This document shows positions 1 through 8,775 of a stretch of DNA of 64,000 nucleotides, piece by piece (the stretch's first letter is position 1; each line of letters begins with the position of its first letter). The stretch spans positions 1 to 64,000 of the forward strand of contig CAYXLI010000020.1 of NCBI GenBank assembly GCA_964464925.1, written 5' to 3'. Both the position numbers and the translations under genes were made by a program. The notes beneath the pieces were generated by a model, which did no database searches, was not told the origin of the DNA, and saw nothing but the letters and a program-made list of their open reading frames with translations. Origin of the DNA: CAYXLI01 sp964464925. Its GTDB lineage: Bacteria; Acidobacteriota; Terriglobia; Bryobacterales; Bryobacteraceae.

Positions 1-1085
1 TGCGCGATGCCGAGAAGCAGAAGATGTCGAAGACGAAGGGCAATGTCATCGATCCGCTGGTGGTGACGGAGAAGTATGGCACCGACGCCGTGCGCCTTTC
101 CCTGTTACAGGGAGCGGCGCCGGGAACCGACATTGTTTTGACGGAAGAGCGCATGGAATCGGCGCGCGGTTTTGCGAACAAGCTCTGGAACGCGTCGCGC
201 TTCATCTTCATGAACATGGAACGAAGCAATGTGGAGCCCTGGCTGCCGGAGGAGCGCGATTGCTGCCGCCCCGAAGCGGAGAATCACTCCATTGCCATCC
301 CACTCGAAGACAGGTGGATGTTCAGCCGCCTGAATCGCTGTGCCGAGCAGATGAACCGCGCGATCGACCAGTATCGCTATCACGAAGCGGCGCAGGCTAT
401 CTGGTCATTCACCTGGCACGAGTTCTGCGACTGGTATATCGAGCTGAAGAAGCTGCGGTTTGAAGAGAACAGCGGCTTGAATGCGCATTGGCGGAATCTG
501 TTGACGGTGTACGAGATGATGCTGCGTCTGCTGCATCCGGTGATGCCGTTCCTCACGGAAGAACTCTGGCAGCGGCTGGCGAAGAATGCACCGAAGCGGC
601 CAAAGTCGATCGCGGTGGCAAACTATCCGCAGTACAACGCACACGCGATGGATTTGGGAGCCGAGCAGGAAATGGCGGTGCTCCAAGAGATTGTCACGGA
701 GGAGCGGCAGATGCGCCACGATCTAAATATCGCGACGTCAAAGGCCGACGAAGCCAGACTCCAGGTGCGGGCTTCGGATTCTGATACCGTAACGAACCTG
801 CTTCCGATGATCGAGCGGCTGACCAAAACGAAGTTTACCGTCGAAACGGCTGAGCCCGGCTCCGAGGGAGCGCGTTTCAAGATACTTCGCACGGTGGCGA
901 TGAGCGATGCGCAGCGCGCCCGTATCCAGAAAGATATCGAGCAATTGGAAAAGGTGATCGGCAATTCGAACCGCCAGTTGGGGGACGAAAAGTTCATGAG
1001 CCGCGCGCCGGGTCATGTGATCGACGGGATTCGCGCGAAGCTCGCGGAGTACGAAGCACAACTCGCCAAGCTGCGAGCAATGTAG
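1..1085 (+). CDS. valS: Valyl-tRNA synthetase, C-terminal part (cut by window edge)
   Basis: This is the 3' part of a class I aminoacyl-tRNA synthetase that charges tRNA-Val in the cytoplasm. The reading frame is open to the left edge, so the start lies outside the window; the first complete codon is at position 3. The KMSKS catalytic loop appears as KMSKT at 21-35, followed by GNVIDP. Next come the helical anticodon-binding domain and a final segment of about 60 residues rich in Glu, Lys and Leu, matching the C-terminal coiled-coil tRNA-binding arm that distinguishes ValRS from IleRS and LeuRS. The stop is 4 bp before nadC, so the two are probably cotranscribed. The family assignment is firm; only about 360 residues are visible. 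Confidence 0.95.
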   Translation, partial: RDAEKQKMSKTKGNVIDPLVVTEKYGTDAVRLSLLQGAAPGTDIVLTEERMESARGFANKLWNASRFIFMNMERSNVEPWLPEERDCCRPEAENHSIAIPLEDRWMFSRLNRCAEQMNRAIDQYRYHEAAQAIWSFTWHEFCDWYIELKKLRFEENSGLNAHWRNLLTVYEMMLRLLHPVMPFLTEELWQRLAKNAPKRPKSIAVANYPQYNAHAMDLGAEQEMAVLQEIVTEERQMRHDLNIATSKADEARLQVRASDSDTVTNLLPMIERLTKTKFTVETAEPGSEGARFKILRTVAMSDAQRARIQKDIEQLEKVIGNSNRQLGDEKFMSRAPGHVIDGIRAKLAEYEAQLAKLRAM

Positions 1086-1089
1086 CGCT

Positions 1090-1932
1090 ATGCATGCCGA
1101 CATTCTCGAATTGATCGACATCGCATTACGGGAGGATATTGGCCCGGGCGATGCGACGACACGCGCTTGCATTCCGGCCGATCGTAAAGCATCGGGACGG
1201 TATTTTGCGCGGCAGGATGCAGTCGTGTTCGGTTTGCAGTTGCTGCCTGTCATTTTCGAAAAGCGAGGCGGCGTGGATTCGCTGACGCTGCTTGCGAAAG
1301 ACGGCGATGCGGTTGCCAAGGGGACGGCGGTGGCGGAAGTTAGGGGGTCTGCGCAGACGCTGCTGGAGTGCGAGCGGCTGTCTCTGAATTTTCTGCAGCG
1401 CCTGAGCGGTTGTGCGACGCTGGCAAGGCAGTACTCGCACCAGGTAGCACACACGAAATGCAAGGTTCTGGATACGCGAAAGACGACGCCGGGGCTGCGG
1501 CGATTGGAAAAGATGGCAGCAGCAGCCGGGGGCGTCACGAACCATCGCATGGGACTGTACGACGCGATTCTGATCAAGAACAATCACATTACGGCGGCGG
1601 GCGGCGTGAAAGCTGCGCTGGATCGGGTAAAAGCTTCACCGCTGCCGGTGGAGATTGAAGTCCGAACGAGGGAAGAGCTGGACGAGGCTCTGCAAAACGG
1701 GGCAAAGCATCTGCTGCTGGATAATTTGACCCCTGCGGAGGCGCGCGAGTGGATCACGTATATCAATGGCCGCGCTACCGTGGAACTCTCCGGAAATGTA
1801 AATCTCGAAACCGTGCGGACGTACGCGGAAACGGGAGCGGACTACGTCTCCTGCGGAGCGATCACGCATTCCTACACCTCGGCCGATTTCAACTTCCGGG
1901 TCGCTCTGGTGCCGAACGAATCGCGAAAATAG
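1090..1932 (+). CDS. nadC: Nicotinate-nucleotide pyrophosphorylase (carboxylating)
   Basis: Quinolinate phosphoribosyltransferase (280 aa, normal family length) converts quinolinate and PRPP to nicotinate mononucleotide in de novo NAD synthesis. Family motifs are visible in order: CERLSLNFLQRLSG near residues 94-107, DTRKTTPGLR at 128-137 and HRMGLYDAILIKNNH at 152-166, which line the phosphate and quinolinate site. The ATG at 1090 lies 4 bp after valS and birA follows after 12 bp, so it sits inside a cofactor operon. nadA and nadB are not in the window. Confidence 0.96.
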   Translation: MHADILELIDIALREDIGPGDATTRACIPADRKASGRYFARQDAVVFGLQLLPVIFEKRGGVDSLTLLAKDGDAVAKGTAVAEVRGSAQTLLECERLSLNFLQRLSGCATLARQYSHQVAHTKCKVLDTRKTTPGLRRLEKMAAAAGGVTNHRMGLYDAILIKNNHITAAGGVKAALDRVKASPLPVEIEVRTREELDEALQNGAKHLLLDNLTPAEAREWITYINGRATVELSGNVNLETVRTYAETGADYVSCGAITHSYTSADFNFRVALVPNESRK

Positions 1933-1944
1933 GGCCACGCACGT

Positions 1945-2667
1945 ATGCCACGAACAATACAGTGGTTTGATTCCGTTGAGTCTACGATGAACGTGGCGGC
2001 GGATCTCGCAAATAAGGGGTATCCGCACGGCACGGTCATCGGCGCGGACGAGCAGCGCGCGGGCATCGGCCGATATGGGCGGAGTTGGCATTCGCCTAAA
2101 GGCGCAGGGCTTTACTTCACCGAACTGCTGCGGCTAGCGCTGAAGCCAGAAGATCTGCCCGTAGTCACCCTCGCGCTGGGACTCGCGGCGGCGGAAGGCA
2201 TCGTCAAAGTTACGGATGTGGCATGCGATCTCCGCTGGCCGAATGATCTGATGATTGGCCCGAAGAAGTGCGCGGGGATTTTAGTGCAGTTGCAGGCGCC
2301 CGTGATCCTCGCCGGCATCGGAATCAATGTGAATCACACTGAGTTTCCAGACGAACTGGCATCTCTGGCGACCTCACTGAGGATCGCTGGCGGCCGGGAG
2401 TTTTCGCGCGAGAAGCTTCTGTATGCGTTGCTGGAATCGATCGACTCTCACTGCAATCTTCTCGTGAGCGAAGGAAAGGACACGATCATTCGCATGTTCA
2501 CTGAAACCTCCAGCTACGCACGTGGGCGCAGGGTCTGTGTGGACCTGGGCGACCGAACGATTATGGGAACCACCGACGGATTAAATGCGGCTGGATATCT
2601 GCTGCTCCAAACCGATGACGGCAAGCGCGAAACGATCCTTGCGGGAGGAGTGCGGCCTTGCTCCTAG
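1945..2667 (+). CDS. birA: Biotin--[acetyl-CoA-carboxylase] ligase, monofunctional
   Basis: Biotin protein ligase (240 aa) activates biotin as biotinyl-AMP and transfers it to the acceptor lysine of biotin carrier domains. The biotin-binding loop reads GRYGRSW (residues 42-48), followed by RWPNDL (97-102) and KKCAGIL (107-113) with the catalytic lysine. The protein starts directly at the catalytic domain and has no N-terminal winged helix, so unlike E. coli BirA it should not be a DNA-binding repressor (class I). It overlaps coaX by 10 bp. A plausible substrate, a carrier protein with an EAMKM site, is encoded at 9963-10463. Confidence 0.95.
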   Translation: MPRTIQWFDSVESTMNVAADLANKGYPHGTVIGADEQRAGIGRYGRSWHSPKGAGLYFTELLRLALKPEDLPVVTLALGLAAAEGIVKVTDVACDLRWPNDLMIGPKKCAGILVQLQAPVILAGIGINVNHTEFPDELASLATSLRIAGGREFSREKLLYALLESIDSHCNLLVSEGKDTIIRMFTETSSYARGRRVCVDLGDRTIMGTTDGLNAAGYLLLQTDDGKRETILAGGVRPCS

Positions 2668-3425
2668 CGCTCGATGCAGGGAATACGAACGTTACGATCG
2701 GCGTATTCGACGGCAAGCGCCTGGAGCGGCAATGGCGGCTGCGCACGGTGCGCGACCAGACCGCGGATGAGTGGGGCATCCTGTTGCGGACCCTATTCGC
2801 GCTCGACCAGATCGATCTGGCCCAGATCGACGGCGTGATCATCGCAAGCGTCGTACCTCCAATCAACTCGCGGCTGGTGGAGATGTGCGGCAAGTATCTG
2901 CGCCGCGAGCCGCTGTTCGTCACCGCCGATACCAACATCGGCCTGAAAATCCTTTATGACAATCCTTACGATGTCGGCGCCGACCGCATCGTGAACGGCA
3001 TCGCTGCATTTACGAAATACGGAGGACCTTGCGTCGTGGTCGATCTAGGCACCGCAATCACGTTCGATTGTGTCTCGGCCAACGCGGAGTACATGGGCGG
3101 AGTCATCTGCCCGGGCATAGGAATTTCCATCGACGCGTTATTCAGCCGGACTGCCCGGCTGCCACTGGTCGATTTCAAAATGCCGGAGAAGCTGATCGGC
3201 ACGAATCCGGTCGGGAGCATTCAATCCGGCTTGTACTGGGGCTCGATCGGACTGATCGACGGCGTACTCCAACGGCTGATGGCGGAAATGGGAGAAAACA
3301 CGAACGTGATTGCGACCGGAGGCCAGGCGGAGCTGATCACAACCGGCTCGAATTATCTCAGGCAGGTCGACGCAAACCTCACTCTGGATGGCCTGCGCCT
3401 GATCTGGGAGCGAAACCGTACGTGA
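2658..3425 (+). CDS. coaX: Type III pantothenate kinase
   Basis: This ASKHA-fold kinase (255 aa) carries out the first step of CoA synthesis, phosphorylating pantothenate. The phosphate-binding motif DAGNTN is at residues 6-11, with GADR at 107-110 and DLGTAITFD at 129-137, all typical of CoaX and absent from type I/II kinases. The start is a TTG at 2658 inside the birA end; no upstream alternative fits the conserved N-terminus, which begins immediately with the beta-strand before DAGNTN. The birA-coaX pairing is common in bacteria. The stop overlaps the next gene's GTG. Confidence 0.95.
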   Translation: MLLALDAGNTNVTIGVFDGKRLERQWRLRTVRDQTADEWGILLRTLFALDQIDLAQIDGVIIASVVPPINSRLVEMCGKYLRREPLFVTADTNIGLKILYDNPYDVGADRIVNGIAAFTKYGGPCVVVDLGTAITFDCVSANAEYMGGVICPGIGISIDALFSRTARLPLVDFKMPEKLIGTNPVGSIQSGLYWGSIGLIDGVLQRLMAEMGENTNVIATGGQAELITTGSNYLRQVDANLTLDGLRLIWERNRT

Positions 3426-4099
3426 GCGAAGAGAGCTGGAACTACTTCAATTACTTCACGGAGATCGAGGAGCACTTTCAGAAGGCACGCGGCAGCGGAC
3501 TGTTTCTGTTATCTCCGCTGGATTGGGCCCTGATCGAGAATTGGAAGAATGCCGGCGTGCCGCTGGAGGCGGTGCTGCGCGGAATCGATGCGGCGTTTGA
3601 GAAGTGGCACGCCAAGAAAAAGAAGTTCCAGCAGGTGAACTCCGTGGCATACTGCGCGCAAGCGGTAGCGGAAGAAGCGGCCCGCATGTCCGGAGCGCAT
3701 CCGGAGAAGCCGAAAAAGCACGTGGAGGCGCCATTTCCTTTGGAATCGCTGCAGGCTTATCTGAAAGAAAACGCCGCCAACCTGCGGGCACGGGAAGGTT
3801 ATGAAGAGATCGCCGCGGCTCTGGATCGTTTTCATGCCGAGGCAGAATCGCATTACGGCAATCTGGAGGAGTTGGAGCAGAGGCTGACAGCGCTGGAGGA
3901 GAAGATGTCGGCGATCGCGCGCACCCGGCAAACGGAGGAACACCTGTTCCAGGCACGCCGTGATATGGAACTTTCGCTAAAACCGTATCGCTCGAAAATG
4001 ACAGCCGATCAGCTCAAGATGCTGGAGCAGCAGTATCTGGAGAGGCGGCTTCTGGAATCCGCTGCACTGCCGAGACTATCGCTGTTCTATCTCCATTAG
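3422..4099 (+). CDS. Hypothetical coiled-coil protein downstream of coaX
   Basis: Unrecognised protein of 225 residues. I place the start at the GTG at 3422 because it overlaps the coaX stop in a GTGA arrangement; the same frame is open further upstream, but there it only shadows coaX. The N-terminal part is rich in aromatic and acidic residues. Residues from about 120 to the end are charged and helical with heptad-like Leu/Glu/Lys spacing, suggesting a coiled coil. There is no signal peptide or membrane segment, so it should be cytoplasmic. Position implies cotranscription with birA and coaX, but nothing in the sequence gives a function. Its stop interlocks with that of the convergent PAP2 gene. 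Confidence 0.7.
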   Translation: MSEESWNYFNYFTEIEEHFQKARGSGLFLLSPLDWALIENWKNAGVPLEAVLRGIDAAFEKWHAKKKKFQQVNSVAYCAQAVAEEAARMSGAHPEKPKKHVEAPFPLESLQAYLKENAANLRAREGYEEIAAALDRFHAEAESHYGNLEELEQRLTALEEKMSAIARTRQTEEHLFQARRDMELSLKPYRSKMTADQLKMLEQQYLERRLLESAALPRLSLFYLH

Positions 4100-4635
4100 G
4101 AGTAGAGCAGGAAAGACGCGTAGCCCAGTCCGGAGCCTATCAAACAGCCTGCGACTACATCACTGAGGAAGTGCATGCCCAGCAGCACGCGCGAAATTGC
4201 AATGCTGACGGCGCAAAAGAGCACTCCGATTGCCAGCGATGGATAGAAAAATGCGAACGGGACTGCAAATGCAAATGCCGTGATCGAGTGACCGGACGGA
4301 AAAGAAAACTGATCGGGCGGCAGAAGCTTGGCCCAGCAATGCGGCTCCATGGTGCAAGGGCGCTTGCGGCGGGTCGCCTTCTTCAGCCACATGAAGAGGA
4401 CGACGCCTGTTGCCGCGGCAATGACGGACGCGCCGACCGCGGCGAAGCGTTCGGCTCCGCCGAAAAACAGGATCAGCACAGCGATTGAGTACCAGAGCCA
4501 GCCATCACCGCCCCGGGTAGCACAGATCGCCCACACACGGATCCAACGCGGGGCGCGCCAATTGTTCACGCGCTGCATGAGCCGGTGGTCCCGGCGTGTT
4601 ATGGCGTTTCGCATATTCGCGGCCAGACCGTTCAT
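4096..4635 (-). CDS. PAP2-family membrane phosphatase
   Basis: Integral membrane phosphatase (179 aa) of the phosphatidic acid phosphatase type 2 superfamily. All three signature motifs are present: KATRRKRP (K-x6-RP, residues 86-93), PSGH (113-116) and SR-x5-H-x3-D (S148, R149, H155, D159). About five hydrophobic segments surround them, which puts the active site on the outer face of the membrane. Likely substrates are undecaprenyl pyrophosphate or lysolipid/phosphatidate phosphates; the sequence does not decide which. It follows the PHP gene with a 4-bp overlap, so the two form one leftward unit. Confidence 0.9.
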   Translation of the reverse strand: MNGLAANMRNAITRRDHRLMQRVNNWRAPRWIRVWAICATRGGDGWLWYSIAVLILFFGGAERFAAVGASVIAAATGVVLFMWLKKATRRKRPCTMEPHCWAKLLPPDQFSFPSGHSITAFAFAVPFAFFYPSLAIGVLFCAVSIAISRVLLGMHFLSDVVAGCLIGSGLGYASFLLYS

Positions 4636-5501
4636 ATAGACGCCTCCCAGGCCTCACAGGTAGCAGGATTCTTTTTGGCCGCGTTGATTACGCGGGCAAA
4701 CCAATACTCAGCGAAAACAAACTCTAAAACTGTATGGGCGGCCGTTATCACAGGGACTGCCGCCGCGAGCAGGATCAGCGGACGCGCCCACGGCGTCTCC
4801 CTATACAGGCTTCCGCAGATAGACAGCACGTCGCGCGTGAGTTTCCACCAGTCGCCGGCGGAGCCGCGAACATCCGACTTTCCCATGCGCACTCCGGACA
4901 AGAATTCGTCCACATTGGAAGCATCCGGAACCACAGTGAAGGCGCGGCCCACGCTAACCATTGCGTGCGCATCGCTGCCGCCGATCACCGGCTTGCCCAC
5001 GGCCCGGGCCCACTCGGCTGCACGGCGGTTCACACGTTCCGGCATGGCGCCGTTGCGAGCCTCGGCGCACGGAAACGCGCGTTCGAACCATTCAAAATCG
5101 GACCAGTCCCGCTTGCCTGTAAGGCTGCTGAACAGATGGTTGATGCTGAAGAGCAGGCCTTTTTCCTGGACGTAGGCCAGAAAGCTAAGGAAATCGTCGC
5201 GGCGGCGCTGCAACTCGATGTGATGCTGCTCGGTGATGCCGTAGACGCCGATGTGCGCCTCGGTGCCGCTCGGCATGGTGCACGTCACTTCTTCTGATAA
5301 AAAGAAGTCGGGGTAACGGCGTAGTTCCTCGACCGCGTCGATGGAGTCATGATCGGTGATGGTGACCAGGTCCATCCCGGCTCGCTTCAGCTTTTCATAG
5401 ACCGATAAGGGCTGGTTATAGCTCTCACGGCAAAATCGATTGGCGACAGGCACGGTGCACATGCCGGAATGCACGGTATGGACATGTAGGTCGCACTTCA
5501 T
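4632..5501 (-). CDS. PHP-domain phosphoesterase with C-terminal membrane segment
   Basis: Polymerase-and-histidinol-phosphatase type metal-dependent phosphoesterase, 289 aa. Metal-binding motifs are DLHVHT (residues 4-9), TDHD (49-52), a later NH pair and GGSDAHA, in the normal order for PHP hydrolases. The C-terminal part adds a hydrophobic stretch (about residues 240-265) that probably anchors the protein in the membrane beside the PAP2 phosphatase translated with it. The substrate is unknown; related stand-alone PHP proteins act on nucleoside or sugar phosphates. A -10-like TATACA lies 6 nt before the ATG. Confidence 0.88.
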   Translation of the reverse strand: MKCDLHVHTVHSGMCTVPVANRFCRESYNQPLSVYEKLKRAGMDLVTITDHDSIDAVEELRRYPDFFLSEEVTCTMPSGTEAHIGVYGITEQHHIELQRRRDDFLSFLAYVQEKGLLFSINHLFSSLTGKRDWSDFEWFERAFPCAEARNGAMPERVNRRAAEWARAVGKPVIGGSDAHAMVSVGRAFTVVPDASNVDEFLSGVRMGKSDVRGSAGDWWKLTRDVLSICGSLYRETPWARPLILLAAAVPVITAAHTVLEFVFAEYWFARVINAAKKNPATCEAWEASI

Positions 5502-5507
5502 GCCTAA

Positions 5508-5513
5508 TGTATA
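5508..5513 (-). promoter_or_regulatory. Putative -10 element of the PHP gene
   Basis: On the minus strand the hexamer TATACA ends 6 nt before the ATG at 5501, with no Shine-Dalgarno sequence between them. If real, transcription would begin at about the start codon. No good -35 box is visible. Confidence 0.4.
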
Positions 5514-5642
5514 CGGCCTAACTCGTTACAACGGGGTGACATGCGCGAGAAACATTTGTGAAAACCTTTGTTTTTTGTGCGTAAACGGGTGTATCGAAAG
5601 CGAAAACAGGGTGGGGTTTGCGAAAGGACTCTGGAGGGAGCG

Positions 5643-5658
5643 GTTACGGAATCGTAAC
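5643..5658. promoter_or_regulatory. Inverted repeat in the PHP/glycosyltransferase intergenic region
   Basis: A perfect 6-bp inverted repeat, GTTACG-GAAT-CGTAAC, lies in the 256-bp divergent spacer 5502-5757. A GTTACG half-site recurs near 5738. It could be an operator for the rightward gene, whose best -10 candidate is TATACC at 5722-5727. T-rich runs in this spacer have no flanking stem and are not terminators. Confidence 0.3.
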
Positions 5659-5757
5659 GGAGTATGCAACATTTGTCATAAGAAGTGTTTTTTGGTGGAA
5701 ATTCCGAGAAGCGCTTAGGTCTATACCGGGAGCTGGGTTACGATTGGTCGATAACGA

Positions 5758-6876
5758 ATGAAACGAGTGGACTTCCTGTTCTTCGATGCCGGTGGCGGCC
5801 ACCGCAGCGCGGCTACCGCTCTGAAATCCGTCATTGAACAGCAACAGCGCGGCTGGCAGGTCCGGCTTGTCGATTTGCAGGACGTGCTGGCCCCTCTGGA
5901 TATTTTCCGCAAACTGACCGGAATCCAGATGGAGGACGTGTACAACAACCTCCTGGCGAAGGGCTGGACTCTAGGGAGCAAGTTTCTGGTCCCGCCGATG
6001 CACTGGCTGATCCGCATGTATCATCCCGGGCAGGTCCGGATGCTGACGGAATTCTGGAAAAAGGACACGCCGGACATGGTGGTTTCGGTGATTCCGAATT
6101 TTAACAGGGCGCTATTTCAGGCACTGCACCAGGTCGATCCGGCGATTCCGCTGGTGACCATCCTGACCGATATGGCCGATTATCCGCCGAACTTCTGGAT
6201 GGAGAAGCAGGATCAGTACATTATCTGCGGCACGAAAAAGGCGCTCGAACAGGCTCTGCAGTATGAGTACAAGCCGGAGAAGACGTTCCTGGTGTCAGGC
6301 ATGATCCTACGGCCGAGCTTCTATGAGCAAGTCGATTTAGATCGCTGCGCGGAACGGCAGAGACTCGGCCTCGCGCCGGATAAGCCAACCGGACTCGTAC
6401 TGTTCGGCGGACAAGGGTCGGGCGCGATGCTGCGAATAGCAGAGCGCGTGCGGGATACAGGGGCGCAATTCATCTTCATTTGCGGAAAGAACGAGAAGCT
6501 GGCCGCCCGATTGAGGGGCTTGCCGGGACCATTCCACGTGGTTGGTTTCACTCACGAAGTCCCGTATTATATGCAGATCTCCGATTTTATGATTGGTAAG
6601 CCCGGACCCGGAAGCATCAGCGAAGCCCTATCGAAACACTTGCCAGTGATCATCGAATGCAATGCGTGGACGCTGCCGCAGGAAGTCTACAACACGGTTT
6701 GGGTGAGGGAAAAGCAGGTCGGCATCGTGCTACCGAATTTCCTTGGGGTGGAAAGGGCTGTTCGCGAGATGGTGGCGAAGCTGGACGAATACCGCAACCA
6801 TACGTTCACGATCGAGAATCGCGCCGTGTTCGAAATTCTAGATATACTGCAAAGCATTCTGGATCGATCTGAATGA
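5758..6876 (+). CDS. MGDG-synthase/MurG-like glycosyltransferase
   Basis: Cytoplasmic or peripheral-membrane glycosyltransferase (372 aa) of the GT28 group that includes diacylglycerol glucosyltransferases and MGDG synthases. The N-terminal DAGGGH motif (residues 10-15), a long acceptor-binding domain, and a C-terminal domain with FGGQGSG followed by GKPGPGSISEAL (nucleotide-sugar binding) support this. Likely product: a glycosylated lipid. MurG itself is less likely because the N-terminal half resembles the lipid-glucosyltransferase family. It overlaps the next gene by ATGA, implying translational coupling. The start ATG lacks an obvious Shine-Dalgarno sequence. Confidence 0.85.
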   Translation: MKRVDFLFFDAGGGHRSAATALKSVIEQQQRGWQVRLVDLQDVLAPLDIFRKLTGIQMEDVYNNLLAKGWTLGSKFLVPPMHWLIRMYHPGQVRMLTEFWKKDTPDMVVSVIPNFNRALFQALHQVDPAIPLVTILTDMADYPPNFWMEKQDQYIICGTKKALEQALQYEYKPEKTFLVSGMILRPSFYEQVDLDRCAERQRLGLAPDKPTGLVLFGGQGSGAMLRIAERVRDTGAQFIFICGKNEKLAARLRGLPGPFHVVGFTHEVPYYMQISDFMIGKPGPGSISEALSKHLPVIIECNAWTLPQEVYNTVWVREKQVGIVLPNFLGVERAVREMVAKLDEYRNHTFTIENRAVFEILDILQSILDRSE

Positions 6877-8750
6877 AACGCACTGCTTTTTGTTTCGCCA
6901 TCTCTGTCTCTCTGTTTGCGCAGGAAACGCCGCTGCTCACCTGGATGGAACGTATCGCACAGGAGCAACTTTCCGCGCGAACCAGGCACATTGAAGCCAT
7001 CCGCAACCGCGCGGACGCGGAGAAGCGCAAGAGCGAGGTCCGGGCAAAAGTGCTGGAGCTGATCGGAGGGCTGCCGGACTATCGCGGGCCGCTGAACGCA
7101 CACGTTACGCGCAAGCTGGAGCGACCGGGGTACGTGATCGAGAACCTCTGGTTTCAGAGTCTGCCGGGGCTCTTCGTGACGGCGAATCTGTACCGGCCCA
7201 CTGCCGCCGGCAAGCATCCCGCCGTGCTGCTGCCGATGGGGCATTGGGAACAGGGGAAGGTTGCGGCACAGCGCATCGCCACGAATCTCGCGTTGAAAGG
7301 GTTCGTGGTTCTGGTATTCGATCCGATCGGGCAGGGTGAGCGCCTACAGGCCTACGATCAGCGCCTGCGCGATTCGATTGCGGGGGGATCCACCGAGCAG
7401 CACTTCCTGGCAGGGGCCCAGAGCTTGCTGGTTGGACAAAGCTTTGCGCGTTACCGCATCTGGGATGGCATGCGCGCTCTCGATTATCTTACGAGCCGGC
7501 CGGAGGTGGACGCGGACCGCATCGGATGCACGGGATGCTCAGGCGGCGGCACTCTCACGACATACATCTCCGCGCTGGATTCCCGGGTGAAAGTGGCCGC
7601 ACCGCTTTGCTACATGCAGTCCTTCCGGACGCTGTTCCCGGGTCCTGTGGGCGATTCTGAGCAAAGTCTTGCGGGCTTCCTGTCGGCTGGATTGGACCAG
7701 CCGGATTACGTCGAGTTATTCGCCCCTAAGCCTTGGCTGATCGGATCGACCGAGAAGGATTTCTTCGTTCCGAAAGGCGCGCAGCAGGTGTATGAAGAAG
7801 CTCGCGGCTGGTACAAGCTGTACGACGCGGAGAGCAACGTCAAGTGGGTAGTGGGGCCTGGAGGGCACGGCACTCCATCGCAAATCCGCGAAGCCGTTTA
7901 CGACTGGATGATTCGCTGGCTGCAAGGCGGACATGGTGAATCGAAGGAGACCAGCGTAGAACTGGTGGACGATGATTTGCTGCGCGTCACTACCGAGGGG
8001 CAGGTCACGTTCATGCCGGGCAGCCGCGATCTGTATGAAGTCATCCGGGAAACGCCGCGCCAGCCCGGGACACCCACGGAACTACAGAACGCGATTCGCG
8101 GCTGGATGAAGAGCGAGCCAGGTGTGGGGCCACAGACCAGGATCCTTACTCCCACAGGCTCGGCGGCTCACCCTGCTGTTGTGCTGGTTCAGGGCACCTC
8201 GAGGGAGCCGGAGCTTGCGAAGAAACTGGTGGCAGAGGGCCATCGCGTCATGATCGTGTGGCCGCGCGGCGTGCAGGAGCAGAAGCCGGTGTCCCAGATG
8301 TCCGGCAACTGGCTGGCGAATACACGCGCCATGCTGATCGGATACAATCTTCCGGCACTCCGGGCCGCAGATATCACGCGTGCGCTGGATGAGTTCGGAG
8401 AGAAGGAAGTGGCGGCCAGCGCGTCCGATGTGGCGGGCATCTGGCTCCTGCTGGCAGCCGCTGTCGACTCGCGCATACACACAGTGTGGCTGGATCGTAC
8501 CCCGCACAGCTTCAAGGCTGCTTTCGATTCACCATTGAACCGGAACCTCTACGATGCGATCATTCCGGGATTCTACAAGAAGTGGGATATCCCAGATCTG
8601 CGGGCCGCGATGGGTTCGCGGAAACTCATCTGGACCGATCCTACGAACTGGACGCGCGCAGTGGTGCGGGTACCTGGAGATTTCCGTTACCACCTCCACG
8701 ATGCCAATGAAGAGGTAACTTCGATACCGAAGGACTTCCTGCAGCAATAG
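6873..8750 (+). CDS. Exported alpha/beta-hydrolase (acetylxylan-esterase-like)
   Basis: Secreted serine hydrolase, 625 aa, with a short signal peptide ending around residue 16. The nucleophile elbow reads G-C-S-G-G with Ser at about residue 223; the Asp in STEKDFF and the His in GPGGHGTP complete a plausible triad. The ABH7/acetyl-xylan-esterase type domain covers residues 80-350. About 270 further residues look like a second, degenerate alpha/beta-hydrolase domain with no clear GxSxG. Such two-domain esterases are frequent in Acidobacteria and are thought to act on plant polymers, but no substrate can be read here. It is coupled to the upstream glycosyltransferase by a 4-bp overlap. Confidence 0.8.
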   Translation: MKRTAFCFAISVSLFAQETPLLTWMERIAQEQLSARTRHIEAIRNRADAEKRKSEVRAKVLELIGGLPDYRGPLNAHVTRKLERPGYVIENLWFQSLPGLFVTANLYRPTAAGKHPAVLLPMGHWEQGKVAAQRIATNLALKGFVVLVFDPIGQGERLQAYDQRLRDSIAGGSTEQHFLAGAQSLLVGQSFARYRIWDGMRALDYLTSRPEVDADRIGCTGCSGGGTLTTYISALDSRVKVAAPLCYMQSFRTLFPGPVGDSEQSLAGFLSAGLDQPDYVELFAPKPWLIGSTEKDFFVPKGAQQVYEEARGWYKLYDAESNVKWVVGPGGHGTPSQIREAVYDWMIRWLQGGHGESKETSVELVDDDLLRVTTEGQVTFMPGSRDLYEVIRETPRQPGTPTELQNAIRGWMKSEPGVGPQTRILTPTGSAAHPAVVLVQGTSREPELAKKLVAEGHRVMIVWPRGVQEQKPVSQMSGNWLANTRAMLIGYNLPALRAADITRALDEFGEKEVAASASDVAGIWLLLAAAVDSRIHTVWLDRTPHSFKAAFDSPLNRNLYDAIIPGFYKKWDIPDLRAAMGSRKLIWTDPTNWTRAVVRVPGDFRYHLHDANEEVTSIPKDFLQQ

Positions 8751-8759
8751 TTAACTACG

Positions 8760-8768
8760 TGCTATTCT
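8760..8768 (+). promoter_or_regulatory. Putative extended -10 of the response regulator gene
   Basis: TGC followed by TATTCT, ending 7 nt before the GTG at 8776, with no ribosome binding site between. The spacing predicts a leaderless mRNA for the response regulator. No convincing -35 hexamer is seen. Confidence 0.42.
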
Positions 8769-8775
8769 TCGCGTT

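Noticed and set aside
5560..5700. T-rich runs (GTTTTTTG, GTGTTTTTTGG) that look like terminators
   Set aside because: No stem precedes either run, and both neighbouring genes read away from this spacer.
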